Origin: Pseudobacter ginsenosidimutans
Lineage (GTDB): Bacteria; Bacteroidota; Bacteroidia; Chitinophagales; Chitinophagaceae
Direction: 5' to 3'
NCBI RefSeq assembly: GCF_007970185.1
Contig: NZ_CP042431.1
Coordinates: 1,736,001 to 1,800,000 of the forward strand
DNA length: 64,000 bases
This document shows, piece by piece, positions 55,226 to 63,923 of this stretch. The position numbers and the translations under genes are program-made. The notes below the pieces were generated by a model. That model saw only the letters and a list, made by a program, of their open reading frames with translations. It was not told where the DNA came from and did not search any database. Numbering within the stretch: the first letter of the stretch is position 1; each line of letters starts with the position of its first letter.

Positions 55226-56335
55226 ATGAAGAAGAGCATTTTCGGTTGTTTATTACTGTTGTTGCTGGTAAGCTCCGGCGTTTTTGCACAGGAAAAATAT
55301 CAGAAACCTGTATTGGAGCAGAAAGGTTCCTGGAGCCTGATCATGGTGCCGGATCTGCAGAACTATGTGAAATGGCAAAGGAACCAGCCATTGATAGACC
55401 TGATGATGGCCTGGATAGTGGATAATATCGATACGCTCAATATCAAGTTTGTGGTGCAGGTAGGCGACCTGGTGGAGAATGATGGAAAGATCACCAATGA
55501 TTATGATGGCGATATCACTTCCAAAGGCCAGTGGGACTATGTAGCCAAAGCCTTCAGCAAACTGGATGGCAAGGTACCTTACATCGCTGCCACCGGCAAT
55601 CACGATTATAGTATTGACAGGCTGGGAAACCGAACCTCTTTATACAGCCAATTCTTCTTTACTGAAAAGAATTTTCTCAATCAGAAATATCTCGTTCAAA
55701 ATACAAGAAATGAACAGGGGCAGCCAACCCTCGAAAACTCTGCCTACGAGTTGAAAGGATTGAATGGAAAGGATTATCTCTTCATTACAGCAGAGTACGC
55801 GCCAAGAGATACAGTGCTTACATGGGTAAAAAATGTCGCTGCGCTTCCGCAATACAAAAATCACAAAGTGATCCTCGCTACACATGAATTCCTGAATGCA
55901 AAGGACCAGCGCACAACAGGTAAACCACAATGGATCTGGTGGGAGCCATATAATGTCGACAATATGATCCAGAAGGGGCCACGCATCCCGCTTCCCAACG
56001 CCAACAACGGTCAGCAGATCTGGGAGAAAACGGTGCAGCCATCTTCCAATATCGAAATGGTATTGTGCGGCCATATCTCCGGTGAAGGTTACAGAAAGGA
56101 CAAGAATGCTGCGGGCAAAAATGTTCACCAGATCTTATTCGATGCACAATCAATGGGCGGCGGCCACCGAGAAGGTAATGGCGGCGACGGCTGGTTGCGC
56201 ATCATTGAATTCTTCCCCGACGGAAAAACTGTAAAAGTTAAAACATTTTCTCCCTTGTTCGGCATCTCGCCAACAAGCAGACCCAATGCCTGGAAGAAAG
56301 ATAACAGGAACGAGTACTCGTTTACGCTCGACTAG
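55226..56335 (+). CDS. Secreted calcineurin-like metallophosphoesterase
   Basis: A 369-residue protein with a signal peptide ('MKKSIFGCLLLLLLVSSGVF' then AQ). Metal-binding elements appear in the usual order: 'MVPDLQNYV', 'VQVGDLVEND', 'AATGNHDYS', 'ILATHEFLN' and 'VLCGHISGEGYR'. It hydrolyses phosphomonoesters or diesters using two metals. It lies between the EEP-fold enzyme and the second MFS carrier, 12 bases after the former, and probably completes periplasmic release of the phosphate or polyol. Confidence 0.92.
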   Translation: MKKSIFGCLLLLLLVSSGVFAQEKYQKPVLEQKGSWSLIMVPDLQNYVKWQRNQPLIDLMMAWIVDNIDTLNIKFVVQVGDLVENDGKITNDYDGDITSKGQWDYVAKAFSKLDGKVPYIAATGNHDYSIDRLGNRTSLYSQFFFTEKNFLNQKYLVQNTRNEQGQPTLENSAYELKGLNGKDYLFITAEYAPRDTVLTWVKNVAALPQYKNHKVILATHEFLNAKDQRTTGKPQWIWWEPYNVDNMIQKGPRIPLPNANNGQQIWEKTVQPSSNIEMVLCGHISGEGYRKDKNAAGKNVHQILFDAQSMGGGHREGNGGDGWLRIIEFFPDGKTVKVKTFSPLFGISPTSRPNAWKKDNRNEYSFTLD

Positions 56336-56365
56336 TTCAACATAGAAACCAAATACGATTGCTGC

Positions 56366-57640
56366 ATGAGAAACGAAACCATTACTAACAAATTCGGCAT
56401 CCCGCCATCACTCTTATCCGGCTACCTGGGCATCCTGTTGTTCATGATGGGAGACGGAATGGAAACGGGATGGCTGAGCCCTTATCTTTTGGAACGTGGC
56501 CTGAGCATTCAGCAGAATGCCACGCTGTTCACTGCTTACGGAGTTACCATTGCCATTGCTTCCTGGTTCTCGGGTGTGATGGCGGAATCTTTTACGCCAA
56601 AAAAAGCGATGCTGATCGGACTGCTGATTTATCTGGCAGGCACAGCCGGATTCATTGGCATCGGACTGGATAAACTGGATATGCCTGTGATGCTGATCAC
56701 TTACGCATTGCGCGGATTCGGTTATCCATTATTCGCTTATTCCTTTTTAGTATGGGTGTCTTACGTGACGCCTCCGAATATGCTGGGACGTGCCGTTGGT
56801 TGGTTCTGGTTTGTGTTCACCGGTGGATTGAATGTGCTTGGCGCCTTCTATTCCAGCTGGGCCATCCGAGAGCTCGGACATATCCCTGCTTTGTGGAGCG
56901 CCGTATTCTGGGTATTGCTCGGAGCACTGTTTGCACTGGTGCTGAACAAAGCGCCATTCAAAAGAAATGAAGATGCAAAACAGAACAAATGGAAAGAATT
57001 GATGAAGGGTCTGACCATTGTTCGAACCGAACCTAAAGTAGCACTGGGTGGAGTTGTGCGCGTGATCAATACAACAGCTCAGTTTGCTTTTCCTGTTTTC
57101 CTTCCAACTTATATGGAGGCGCATGGATTCAGCACAACGCAATGGTTGTATATCTGGGGCACCATCTTCACCAGCAATATCGCTTTCAACCTGATCTTCG
57201 GTTTTGTGGGGGACAGGCTCGGCTGGAGACAAACCATTGCCTGGTTCGGTGGAGTGGGATGTGGCATCACTACATTATTGCTCTTCTACATCCCTCACTA
57301 CACAGGCGGGAATTATTGGCTGGTAATGCTGGCCGGTATCGCCTGGGGAGCTTGCCTGGCGGGCTATGTACCGCTTTCTGCATTGGTTCCATCGCTGGTG
57401 AAAAAAGATAAAGGAGCCGCAATGGCCATCCTCAACCTGGGAGCAGGGCTGCCTGTTTTTGTTGGACCGGCAATCGTTGGTCTTTTTATCGGAAGCCTCG
57501 GTGCAGAAGGGATCATCTGGATCCTGGCCGTACTTTATTTCATCAGCGCAGTCTTGACAAGGTTCATCACTTTGCCTGATACGGATACTGATCACAAAAG
57601 CAAATTACAGGTTGCAGAGTCTTCAGTATTGCCATCATGA
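56366..57640 (+). CDS. MFS transporter, RbtT/DalT/CsbX-like (pentitol permease) family
   Basis: A 424-residue, twelve-helix carrier. The N-terminal 'ILLFMMGDGMETGWLSPYLL' and 'LRGFGYPLFAYSFLVWVSYV' match the family containing ribitol (RbtT), arabitol (DalT) and CsbX permeases. It is likely to bring a polyol or pentose released in the periplasm into the cell for the FGGY kinases encoded downstream. It is the second MFS carrier in the operon, of a different subfamily from the ExuT-like one, so two products are probably taken up. Confidence 0.88.
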   Translation: MRNETITNKFGIPPSLLSGYLGILLFMMGDGMETGWLSPYLLERGLSIQQNATLFTAYGVTIAIASWFSGVMAESFTPKKAMLIGLLIYLAGTAGFIGIGLDKLDMPVMLITYALRGFGYPLFAYSFLVWVSYVTPPNMLGRAVGWFWFVFTGGLNVLGAFYSSWAIRELGHIPALWSAVFWVLLGALFALVLNKAPFKRNEDAKQNKWKELMKGLTIVRTEPKVALGGVVRVINTTAQFAFPVFLPTYMEAHGFSTTQWLYIWGTIFTSNIAFNLIFGFVGDRLGWRQTIAWFGGVGCGITTLLLFYIPHYTGGNYWLVMLAGIAWGACLAGYVPLSALVPSLVKKDKGAAMAILNLGAGLPVFVGPAIVGLFIGSLGAEGIIWILAVLYFISAVLTRFITLPDTDTDHKSKLQVAESSVLPS

Positions 57641-57664
57641 TCTATGAAAAATTGTTAAACATTA

Positions 57665-58684
57665 ATGAGACATATGAGAGTATTGATTACAGCGCCCTAT
57701 CATGAGAAAGGTTTGTTTGATGTAAAGCAGGACCTGGGAGAAGTAATTTATCGTCCATGGAAGGAGAACGGACGGGCTTATAATGAAGATGAGCTGATTG
57801 CGCTTTTGTACGAAACTGAAGCCGAAGCACTCATCACTGAGCACGATCATGTAACTGAGAAAGTGATCAACGCCAATGCACACCTGCAATTCATTGGTGT
57901 GTGCAGGGGCACGCCTTCCAATGTTGCTGTTGCAACCGCCACCAAACATGGCATTCCTGTTTTCTATACACCCGCCCGTAATGCACAGGCAGTAGCAGAA
58001 ATGTTCATTGCCAATGTGATCACCTTTATGCGAAAAACATTGCCGGCAATCGACTGGCTGCGGGGACGCAACTGGAGCGCAGGTGCGCATACCTCTTACC
58101 TGCAATTCAAGGGAAATGAGTTGGCAGGGAAAAAAGTAGGTATGGTTGGGTTTGGCGCTATTGGTCAGTTGATCGCCAGAATGATCGAGAACTATCCCTG
58201 CTCTATCGCATACTACGATCCATATGTGAATGCATCGTCATTCCCCTCTTACCAGCAACTTAGTTTGGAAGAACTGTTCTCCACCTGTGATATCGTATCC
58301 ATTCACTTACCGGTAACGGCAGATACAAAAGGAATGATCAATGCACGACTGTTTGAATTGATGCGGCCCGATGCCATTTTCGTGAATACAGCAAGGGCGG
58401 TGGTTGTGAACAGGAATGATATGTACAGCGCTTTATCGCAAAACAAGATCAAAGGCGCCATCCTTGATGTGTTCGATAACGAGCCTCCGGATGAATTGGA
58501 TTATAAGATCATCGATCTGCCGAATGTATTGCCTACACCGCATATTGCCGGCGCTACGCATGAAGTGGAAGATCATCACGTGCGCATTCTCAATGAGGTG
58601 CTGGTGGAATGGTTTGTTCATGGAAAGCATAGTGCAGAGCGTCTGGCCAATAAGGAAATATTATCATCGTATATTCAACGATAA
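57665..58684 (+). CDS. D-isomer-specific 2-hydroxyacid dehydrogenase, NAD-binding
   Basis: A 339-residue protein (an alternative ATG at 57674 gives 336 residues). The NAD fold is 'GKKVGMVGFGAIGQLIARMI' (GxGxxG), and the catalytic triad of the family is visible: Arg in 'FVNTARAVVVNR', Glu in 'LDVFDNEPPD' and His in 'PTPHIAGATHE'. It interconverts a 2-hydroxy acid and its 2-keto acid. Fit with the FAD oxidoreductase and ExuT-like carrier suggests that part of the pathway runs through a sugar acid. It ends 12 bases before the first FGGY kinase. Confidence 0.92.
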   Translation: MRHMRVLITAPYHEKGLFDVKQDLGEVIYRPWKENGRAYNEDELIALLYETEAEALITEHDHVTEKVINANAHLQFIGVCRGTPSNVAVATATKHGIPVFYTPARNAQAVAEMFIANVITFMRKTLPAIDWLRGRNWSAGAHTSYLQFKGNELAGKKVGMVGFGAIGQLIARMIENYPCSIAYYDPYVNASSFPSYQQLSLEELFSTCDIVSIHLPVTADTKGMINARLFELMRPDAIFVNTARAVVVNRNDMYSALSQNKIKGAILDVFDNEPPDELDYKIIDLPNVLPTPHIAGATHEVEDHHVRILNEVLVEWFVHGKHSAERLANKEILSSYIQR

Positions 58685-58696
58685 AAAAATTGAAAG

Positions 58697-60151
58697 ATGA
58701 AACAACAGGATGCATACCTGGTGCTTGATATCGGTACTGGCAATGTGCGATCTGCTATCGTAACGCCGTCAGGTAAAATACTGGGAGTAGCGAGAGCCGA
58801 TATCCGATATTATCGCGATGAGCTTTACCCCGATTCCATTTATTTCAAGCCTGAAGAGCTCCGGGAACAACTCAAGCAACTGACTGCACATGCATTGCAG
58901 CAGGCTGGCGGCGTGAATATTACAGCCGCTACCACCACCAGCCAACGGGAAGGGATTGTGTTGGTGGATAAATCCGGCAAAGCCGTGATAGGTCTGCCAA
59001 ACATTGATCATCGTGGCCGCGAATGGGAAAATCATTTTCCGGACAAGAGCAGGATCTATCAATTGACTGGCCGTTATCCTACTTCCTTATTCTCTTCCTA
59101 CAAACTGGTAGGGATACAAAAAAAGAGAAAAGAGATCTGGAATGAGTTGAACTTCTTTCTCAGCATCAGCGATTGGGCCGCCTGGGAATTGAGTGGAATA
59201 GCAGTATACGAGCATTCGCAGGCATCTGAAACTTTGTTGTATGATGTAGCTGCGGGTAAATGGAGCGAAGAACTCTGCAGCATGTTTGGCATTGCCCAGG
59301 AGTTGTTACCGCCACTTTCTCAATCAGGTTCATTGATTGGAAAAGTGAAAAAAGAGATTGCTGAAGGCTGGGGAGTCAACGCACTCGCTGAGGTTGTTAC
59401 CGGCGGTGGCGATACGCAGATGGCGATCAAAAGCACAGAGCCCTCTGTTGGCGATGTGGTGATCGTTTCTGGGACCACTACACCGGTGGTAAAACTCGAA
59501 GGATCTTATATCACTGATACAAAAGAAAGAACCTGGACCAGCAGGGATATCGTAAAAGACAGGTTTGTATTTGAAGCCAATGCCGGCGTTACCGGTTTGA
59601 ACTATCAGCGTCTCAAGGAAGTATTCTATCCGAACGAAGGCTATGATGTGATAGAGCGGGAACTGACAGAAACGGCCAGTAAAAAATGTGTGGCGAGCCT
59701 GGGCTCGCTGATTGCGGGCGAAACAAAGCCGGTGACCTGGGGAGGGTTCGTGTTTCCGGTTCCGGTTTCGCATGAGCTGAGCCGTGGGAGTTTCGTTTGG
59801 GCTACACTGATGGATATTGCATTTTCCATTGCAGAGAATTATAAAGTACTGGCAGAAGTATCTGGTCATGATGCCGGGTATATCTGGGCCTGTGGCGGCG
59901 GATTACAGAGCCGGACCCTGCGCAAACTGATTGCCGTTATCACCGGGAATGAAGTAAGGGTGAAAGCCGGATTTGAGCAGGCGTCCGTTATTGGCGCCGC
60001 TATCCTTTGTAATGAAGCAAACGGAGTTGTTGTAGAAAGAGAAGAAGCAAAACAAGAAAGCTCGGTGGCTGCTGGATGGGATAAAGGCGAGATAGAAAAA
60101 TATTATGAACAATGGAAAGCAACAAGAGAGCAGTTCAGGGCTGTCAGCTAA
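58697..60151 (+). CDS. FGGY-family carbohydrate kinase (first of two)
   Basis: A 484-residue kinase with both actin-like lobes: phosphate-1 motif 'YLVLDIGTGNVRSAIVTPSG', the central 'VTGGGDTQMA' and 'VSGTTTPVVKL', and the adenosine loop 'WACGGGLQSRTLRKLIAVIT'. FGGY kinases phosphorylate pentuloses, polyols and related sugars; this sequence is not close enough to a named one for me to give a symbol. It is followed by a second, clearly different FGGY kinase. Confidence 0.93.
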   Translation: MKQQDAYLVLDIGTGNVRSAIVTPSGKILGVARADIRYYRDELYPDSIYFKPEELREQLKQLTAHALQQAGGVNITAATTTSQREGIVLVDKSGKAVIGLPNIDHRGREWENHFPDKSRIYQLTGRYPTSLFSSYKLVGIQKKRKEIWNELNFFLSISDWAAWELSGIAVYEHSQASETLLYDVAAGKWSEELCSMFGIAQELLPPLSQSGSLIGKVKKEIAEGWGVNALAEVVTGGGDTQMAIKSTEPSVGDVVIVSGTTTPVVKLEGSYITDTKERTWTSRDIVKDRFVFEANAGVTGLNYQRLKEVFYPNEGYDVIERELTETASKKCVASLGSLIAGETKPVTWGGFVFPVPVSHELSRGSFVWATLMDIAFSIAENYKVLAEVSGHDAGYIWACGGGLQSRTLRKLIAVITGNEVRVKAGFEQASVIGAAILCNEANGVVVEREEAKQESSVAAGWDKGEIEKYYEQWKATREQFRAVS

Positions 60152-60163
60152 ATTGATGTGAAC

Positions 60164-61606
60164 ATGAGTGAAGCATATTTTATTGGGATCGATATTGGCA
60201 CCCAGGGTGCAAGAGTAGTGATGCTGGATGAAACCGGCCGGCAGTTGGGAGCGAAAGAAGAAGTGTTCCCATTGACAGAAGATTCACGCGAAGAACAATC
60301 GCCTGAACTTTGGTGGGAATGCTGTTGCAGATTGATCCCTGCTTTGGTTAAAGAAGTAAAGGACCAGGCTCCAATGGAAAAGATAAAAGCTGTTGCCGTT
60401 ACTTCTACTTCCGGCACCATCATTCCATTAGACCAGGATTTCAATCCTTTACACAATGCGATCATGTACAGCGATCCGCGTTCTGCTCAGCAGGCATCAT
60501 TCTGTAAAGCAATAGCAGAAAAAAATGTACAGGAAGGATATACGGCATTCAATGCATCCAGCGGATTACCCAAGATGCGTTGGTTCCTGGAAACATGCCC
60601 GGAAAAAACAGAACAACTGTACAAATTCATACATGCATCGGATTTCATCACCGGAAGATTATCCGGTCAGTATGATATAACCGATTATACCAATGCTATG
60701 AAATCAGGCTATGATCTTCATAAGGATCAATGGCCGGGCTATATCGCAGAGCAGATCGGTATTCGCCGCGAGTGGTTGCAGGAAGTGAAACCTTCCGGAG
60801 AGCCGATCGGAGTCATCCGGAAAGAACTGGCCAAACAATTTGGACTTCCGGAGACTCTTATTGTAACAACTGGCATGACTGACGGCTGTGCCTCACAGGT
60901 AGCATCAGGTGCAGTTAGCCCGGGCCAGTGGAATACCACTATCGGCACTACACTGGTGATCAAGGGCGTTACCAAACAATCTGTGAATGATCCGTCGGGA
61001 GCCATTTACAATCATCGTCACCCTGCCGGTTACTGGATGCCTGGCGGCGCCAGCAATACCGGCGCTGATTGGGTAAGTAAATTATTTGGCGGCCAGGATT
61101 TGCAGAACTTAGGCAAAGAGGCAGCGTTAAGATTGCCTGCTGCTTCATTGGCCTGGCCTTTATTACAGAAAGGTGAAAGGTTTCCGTTTGTTTCGCCACA
61201 GGCTGTTGGCTTCTGGCCTGAAGGAGATGAAGTGGAGAAGTTCACTGCATGCATGGAAGGTGTGGCGTTCATAGAGCGGTTCGCTTATGAAAGGATTGCA
61301 TTATTGTCAGGCGAAAAAATAGAAAAAGTATTCTCTGCCGGAGGCGGCAGTAACAGTGATACCTGGTTGCTGATCAGGAGCAGTGTACTGAAGGTACCTG
61401 TCTGCAAAATGAAGAATGTATCAGGTGCGGCAGGCGCAGCTATCCTGGCTGCATCACGAAGTTATTATGATGGGCTGCAATCCGCTGCTGCCGCGATGGT
61501 TACTCCGGAATTGACTGTACAGCCATCACCTGAGTTAGTAAACGCCTACGATCAGAAATACAAATTGTTTATTGAAGAATTACAAGCAAGAAAAATATTG
61601 AACTGA
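60164..61606 (+). CDS. FGGY-family carbohydrate kinase (second of two)
   Basis: A 480-residue kinase from the ATG at 60164 (an in-frame GTG lies at 60158). It shows 'GIDIGTQGARVVMLDETG', 'TTGMTDGCASQVASGAV', 'QWNTTIGTTLVIKGVT' and 'FSAGGGSNSDTWLLIRSS', the usual FGGY elements, with the catalytic Asp in 'GMTDGC'. It shares little sequence with the kinase before it, so the pair probably acts on two different substrates and is not a recent duplication. Its product is a candidate effector for the DeoR regulator. Confidence 0.93.
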   Translation: MSEAYFIGIDIGTQGARVVMLDETGRQLGAKEEVFPLTEDSREEQSPELWWECCCRLIPALVKEVKDQAPMEKIKAVAVTSTSGTIIPLDQDFNPLHNAIMYSDPRSAQQASFCKAIAEKNVQEGYTAFNASSGLPKMRWFLETCPEKTEQLYKFIHASDFITGRLSGQYDITDYTNAMKSGYDLHKDQWPGYIAEQIGIRREWLQEVKPSGEPIGVIRKELAKQFGLPETLIVTTGMTDGCASQVASGAVSPGQWNTTIGTTLVIKGVTKQSVNDPSGAIYNHRHPAGYWMPGGASNTGADWVSKLFGGQDLQNLGKEAALRLPAASLAWPLLQKGERFPFVSPQAVGFWPEGDEVEKFTACMEGVAFIERFAYERIALLSGEKIEKVFSAGGGSNSDTWLLIRSSVLKVPVCKMKNVSGAAGAAILAASRSYYDGLQSAAAAMVTPELTVQPSPELVNAYDQKYKLFIEELQARKILN

Positions 61607-61608
61607 AC

Positions 61609-62208
61609 ATGCTGAAGATCTTCTTACTCAGACACGGTGAAACAACCTACAATGCAGATAATAACCGCTATTGCGGAAGAACAGATATCCCGCTCACGGA
61701 AAAGGGAGTAAAGCAGGCGGAAGAAGTGAAAAGGCAACTGGAAGGGATCGAATTTACCGCAGTATATTCTTCGCCTCTCCAACGCGCATATACAACCGCA
61801 AAGATAGCTTCCGGCAAAGATCCTATAAAAGATGAACGACTGATCGAAGCAGACTTCGGTACCTGGGAAGCAAAAACAAAAGAAGAGTTCATTGCGGAGA
61901 ATGAATCGTTGTGGCTGGACTGGATGCACAATCCGGCAATCTATCGCGCAGGCGGAACGGGAGAAACAGGAGCTGAGATCGTAGCCAGGGTAGATGATTT
62001 CTTTCAATCACTACAACAAACCTATTCAGAAGGGAATATCATGGTAGTGGCGCATAATGGCATCAACCGATTATTCATGGCGCATAAATTAGGTATGCCT
62101 TTAAAGAACTACCGGCAGTTGGTGCAGCAAAACTCATCTATCACCTGCTTCACACTTGATAAGAACGGAACGCTTACGCTGGAATTACTCAATTCAAAAC
62201 TTCGGTAA
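61609..62208 (+). CDS. Histidine phosphatase (phosphoglycerate-mutase-like) family protein
   Basis: A 199-residue cytosolic protein. The phospho-acceptor His9 lies in 'FLLRHGETTYNADNNRYCGR' and the second His in 'MVVAHNGINRLFMAH'; an acid/base Glu is in 'LIEADFGTWEAKT'. It removes phosphate from a small phosphorylated metabolite. It starts 2 bases after the second kinase and ends directly before the GDPD gene, with no gap. In the pathway it may dephosphorylate an intermediate or overflow product. Confidence 0.92.
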   Translation: MLKIFLLRHGETTYNADNNRYCGRTDIPLTEKGVKQAEEVKRQLEGIEFTAVYSSPLQRAYTTAKIASGKDPIKDERLIEADFGTWEAKTKEEFIAENESLWLDWMHNPAIYRAGGTGETGAEIVARVDDFFQSLQQTYSEGNIMVVAHNGINRLFMAHKLGMPLKNYRQLVQQNSSITCFTLDKNGTLTLELLNSKLR

Positions 62209-63096
62209 ATGAAAACATTCTTGTTGGGAATTGTTGCTTCAATGGCCGCACTGTTAATGGCTTCAACCGGTTCTGCCCAGTTGAAAACGATAAAAGTGAA
62301 AACGCCTGCTGACCTCCATGGATTTTTCCATTATTCGGGAAAAGAAAAAAAGATCATCAGCGGGCACAGAGGAAGTTACCTGACCGGTTATCCTGAAAAT
62401 GCGATCGAGACTTTCGAGTACGTGTTGAAGCATACCCCGGCCTTTTTTGAAATAGACCCGCGCCTGACCAAAGACAGTGTGATCGTGTTGTTGCATGATG
62501 CCACTTTAGACAGGACCACCACCGGAAAAGGAAAACTTGCAGATTACACCTGGGAAGAAGTAAAACAATTACGGTTAAAAGATAAAGATGGAAATGTAAC
62601 ACCATACCGTATCCCAACACTGCAGGAGGCAATCGACTGGGCCCGTGGAAAAACCATTCTCAATCTGGATAAGAAAGATGTACCAATGCAAATGACAGCG
62701 GATATCATTCGGAAAAATAATGCAGGCAGCTTTGTGATGGTGACCGTACACAATGCCAAACAGGCGAAATTTTATTTTGATGATGATAACCAGCGGATGA
62801 TGTCTGCTTTTGTAAAAACAGAAGACGCTCTAAAAGAATATGAAGCTGTTGGCCTGCCCTGGAAGAATATGATCGCATACATAGGTTCAGAGAATAAACC
62901 AGCCAATAAGACCATGTTTGATCTGCTGCATGCACGCGGTGTGATGTGCATGATCTCAGCAGCGCCGGTATATGATAAGTTGGAAACTAAGGAAGAACGT
63001 GCCGCGGCATTTCGGGATATTTTCAAACAAGGTGCAGATATTCTGGAATCTGATCTGCCGGTTGAAGTAGCGGAGGCTGTAAAAAGTAAACGTTGA
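62209..63096 (+). CDS. Secreted glycerophosphodiester phosphodiesterase
   Basis: A 295-residue protein with signal peptide 'MKTFLLGIVASMAALLMAST' then GSAQ. The GDPD catalytic set is complete: His53-Arg54 in 'ISGHRGSYLTG', Glu63-Asn64 in 'YPENAIETF', Glu81 and Asp83 in 'FEIDPRLTKD', and His96-Asp97 in 'LLHDATLDRTTTGKG'. It cleaves glycerophosphodiesters to glycerol phosphate and an alcohol; related GlpQ enzymes also trim teichoic acid. It begins immediately after the histidine phosphatase stop, is the last gene of the operon and is followed by a terminator at 63121. Confidence 0.94.
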   Translation: MKTFLLGIVASMAALLMASTGSAQLKTIKVKTPADLHGFFHYSGKEKKIISGHRGSYLTGYPENAIETFEYVLKHTPAFFEIDPRLTKDSVIVLLHDATLDRTTTGKGKLADYTWEEVKQLRLKDKDGNVTPYRIPTLQEAIDWARGKTILNLDKKDVPMQMTADIIRKNNAGSFVMVTVHNAKQAKFYFDDDNQRMMSAFVKTEDALKEYEAVGLPWKNMIAYIGSENKPANKTMFDLLHARGVMCMISAAPVYDKLETKEERAAAFRDIFKQGADILESDLPVEVAEAVKSKR

Positions 63097-63120
63097 TGAT
63101 TTCAATTTAAGAAAATCCGG

Positions 63121-63145
63121 AAGCGACTGAATGGTCGCTTTTTTT
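63121..63145 (+). terminator. Rho-independent terminator of the twelve-gene operon
   Basis: Stem AAGCGAC / GTCGCTT (7 bp) with a 6-base loop, running into seven T in a row. It is 24 bases after the GDPD stop. Confidence 0.88.
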
Positions 63146-63273
63146 ATGCGCGTTATTTATTCCTCTCCCTGGTTTTCATTTATGTTCAGAACAAGTGTAT
63201 TATTACTAAAATTGGAGTAGTTTTCCGGCGTTTCCCTAATTTCACTTTTTTACTAACTGATTTTTAAAACGAC

Positions 63274-63873
63274 TTGTCGGTAAATTATTCAAATATAGAA
63301 CAGGAACTGCTTAATCGAATCGCAGAGGGAGATGAGGCAGCTTTCAAGGAGCTTTATGACAGAAGCTGGAACCGTTTATATGCATTTGCTATTTCCTGGC
63401 TTAAATCCGGAATATTGGCGGAAGATGTTGTGCAGGACATTTTCCTGAAGCTATGGATCAGGCGGGCTGAATTGAGCGCCATTAAGAATGCCGACAATTA
63501 TCTCTTTATTCTCTGCCGGAATGCCGTCCTCAACTTGATGGAAAAAAATGCCGTTCGCCAAAAGAGTGGCAATGAAATTGCTTCTGCGCTTGAATCTCCT
63601 TTGTTACCGGATGCTGTATTGCAATTGAAGGAATTGAAAACAACCATCAATCAGCTGGTAGAGAAATTGCCCACCCAACAGCGGCTGGTATATAAAATGA
63701 GCCGGGAAGAGGGCCTTACCCATGATGAAATAGCCCAGCGCCTGGGAATCTTAAAGGAAACGGTTAAAAATCACATGGTGCGGGCCTTGAATACCCTCCG
63801 GAAAAATGCTGACCCGGGTAACACGCTGGCGCTGCTGTTTTTTTGGATGCTGGAATTGACCTTAAAAAAATAA
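63274..63873 (+). CDS. ECF-type RNA polymerase sigma-70 factor
   Basis: A 199-residue sigma factor with region 2 ('GDEAAFKELYDRSWNRLYAF', 'AEDVVQDIFLKLWIRR') and region 4 ('LPTQQRLVYKMSREEGLTHD' followed by EIAQRLGILKETVKNHM). The only start that keeps region 2 intact is the TTG at 63274: an in-frame TAA lies nine bases upstream and no ATG occurs before the conserved region. A probable FecR-type gene follows. In Bacteroidota such pairs normally control a SusC/SusD locus, here beyond the window edge. Confidence 0.9.
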   Translation: MSVNYSNIEQELLNRIAEGDEAAFKELYDRSWNRLYAFAISWLKSGILAEDVVQDIFLKLWIRRAELSAIKNADNYLFILCRNAVLNLMEKNAVRQKSGNEIASALESPLLPDAVLQLKELKTTINQLVEKLPTQQRLVYKMSREEGLTHDEIAQRLGILKETVKNHMVRALNTLRKNADPGNTLALLFFWMLELTLKK

Positions 63874-63923
63874 TTCACGGCGCTGTACCTGTTTGATATG
63901 TTGCCTGTCTTTACTTATACAGT

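Noticed and set aside
58697-61606. Recent tandem duplication of the FGGY kinases
   Set aside because: The two proteins share only family motifs and differ elsewhere, so they are not a recent duplication.
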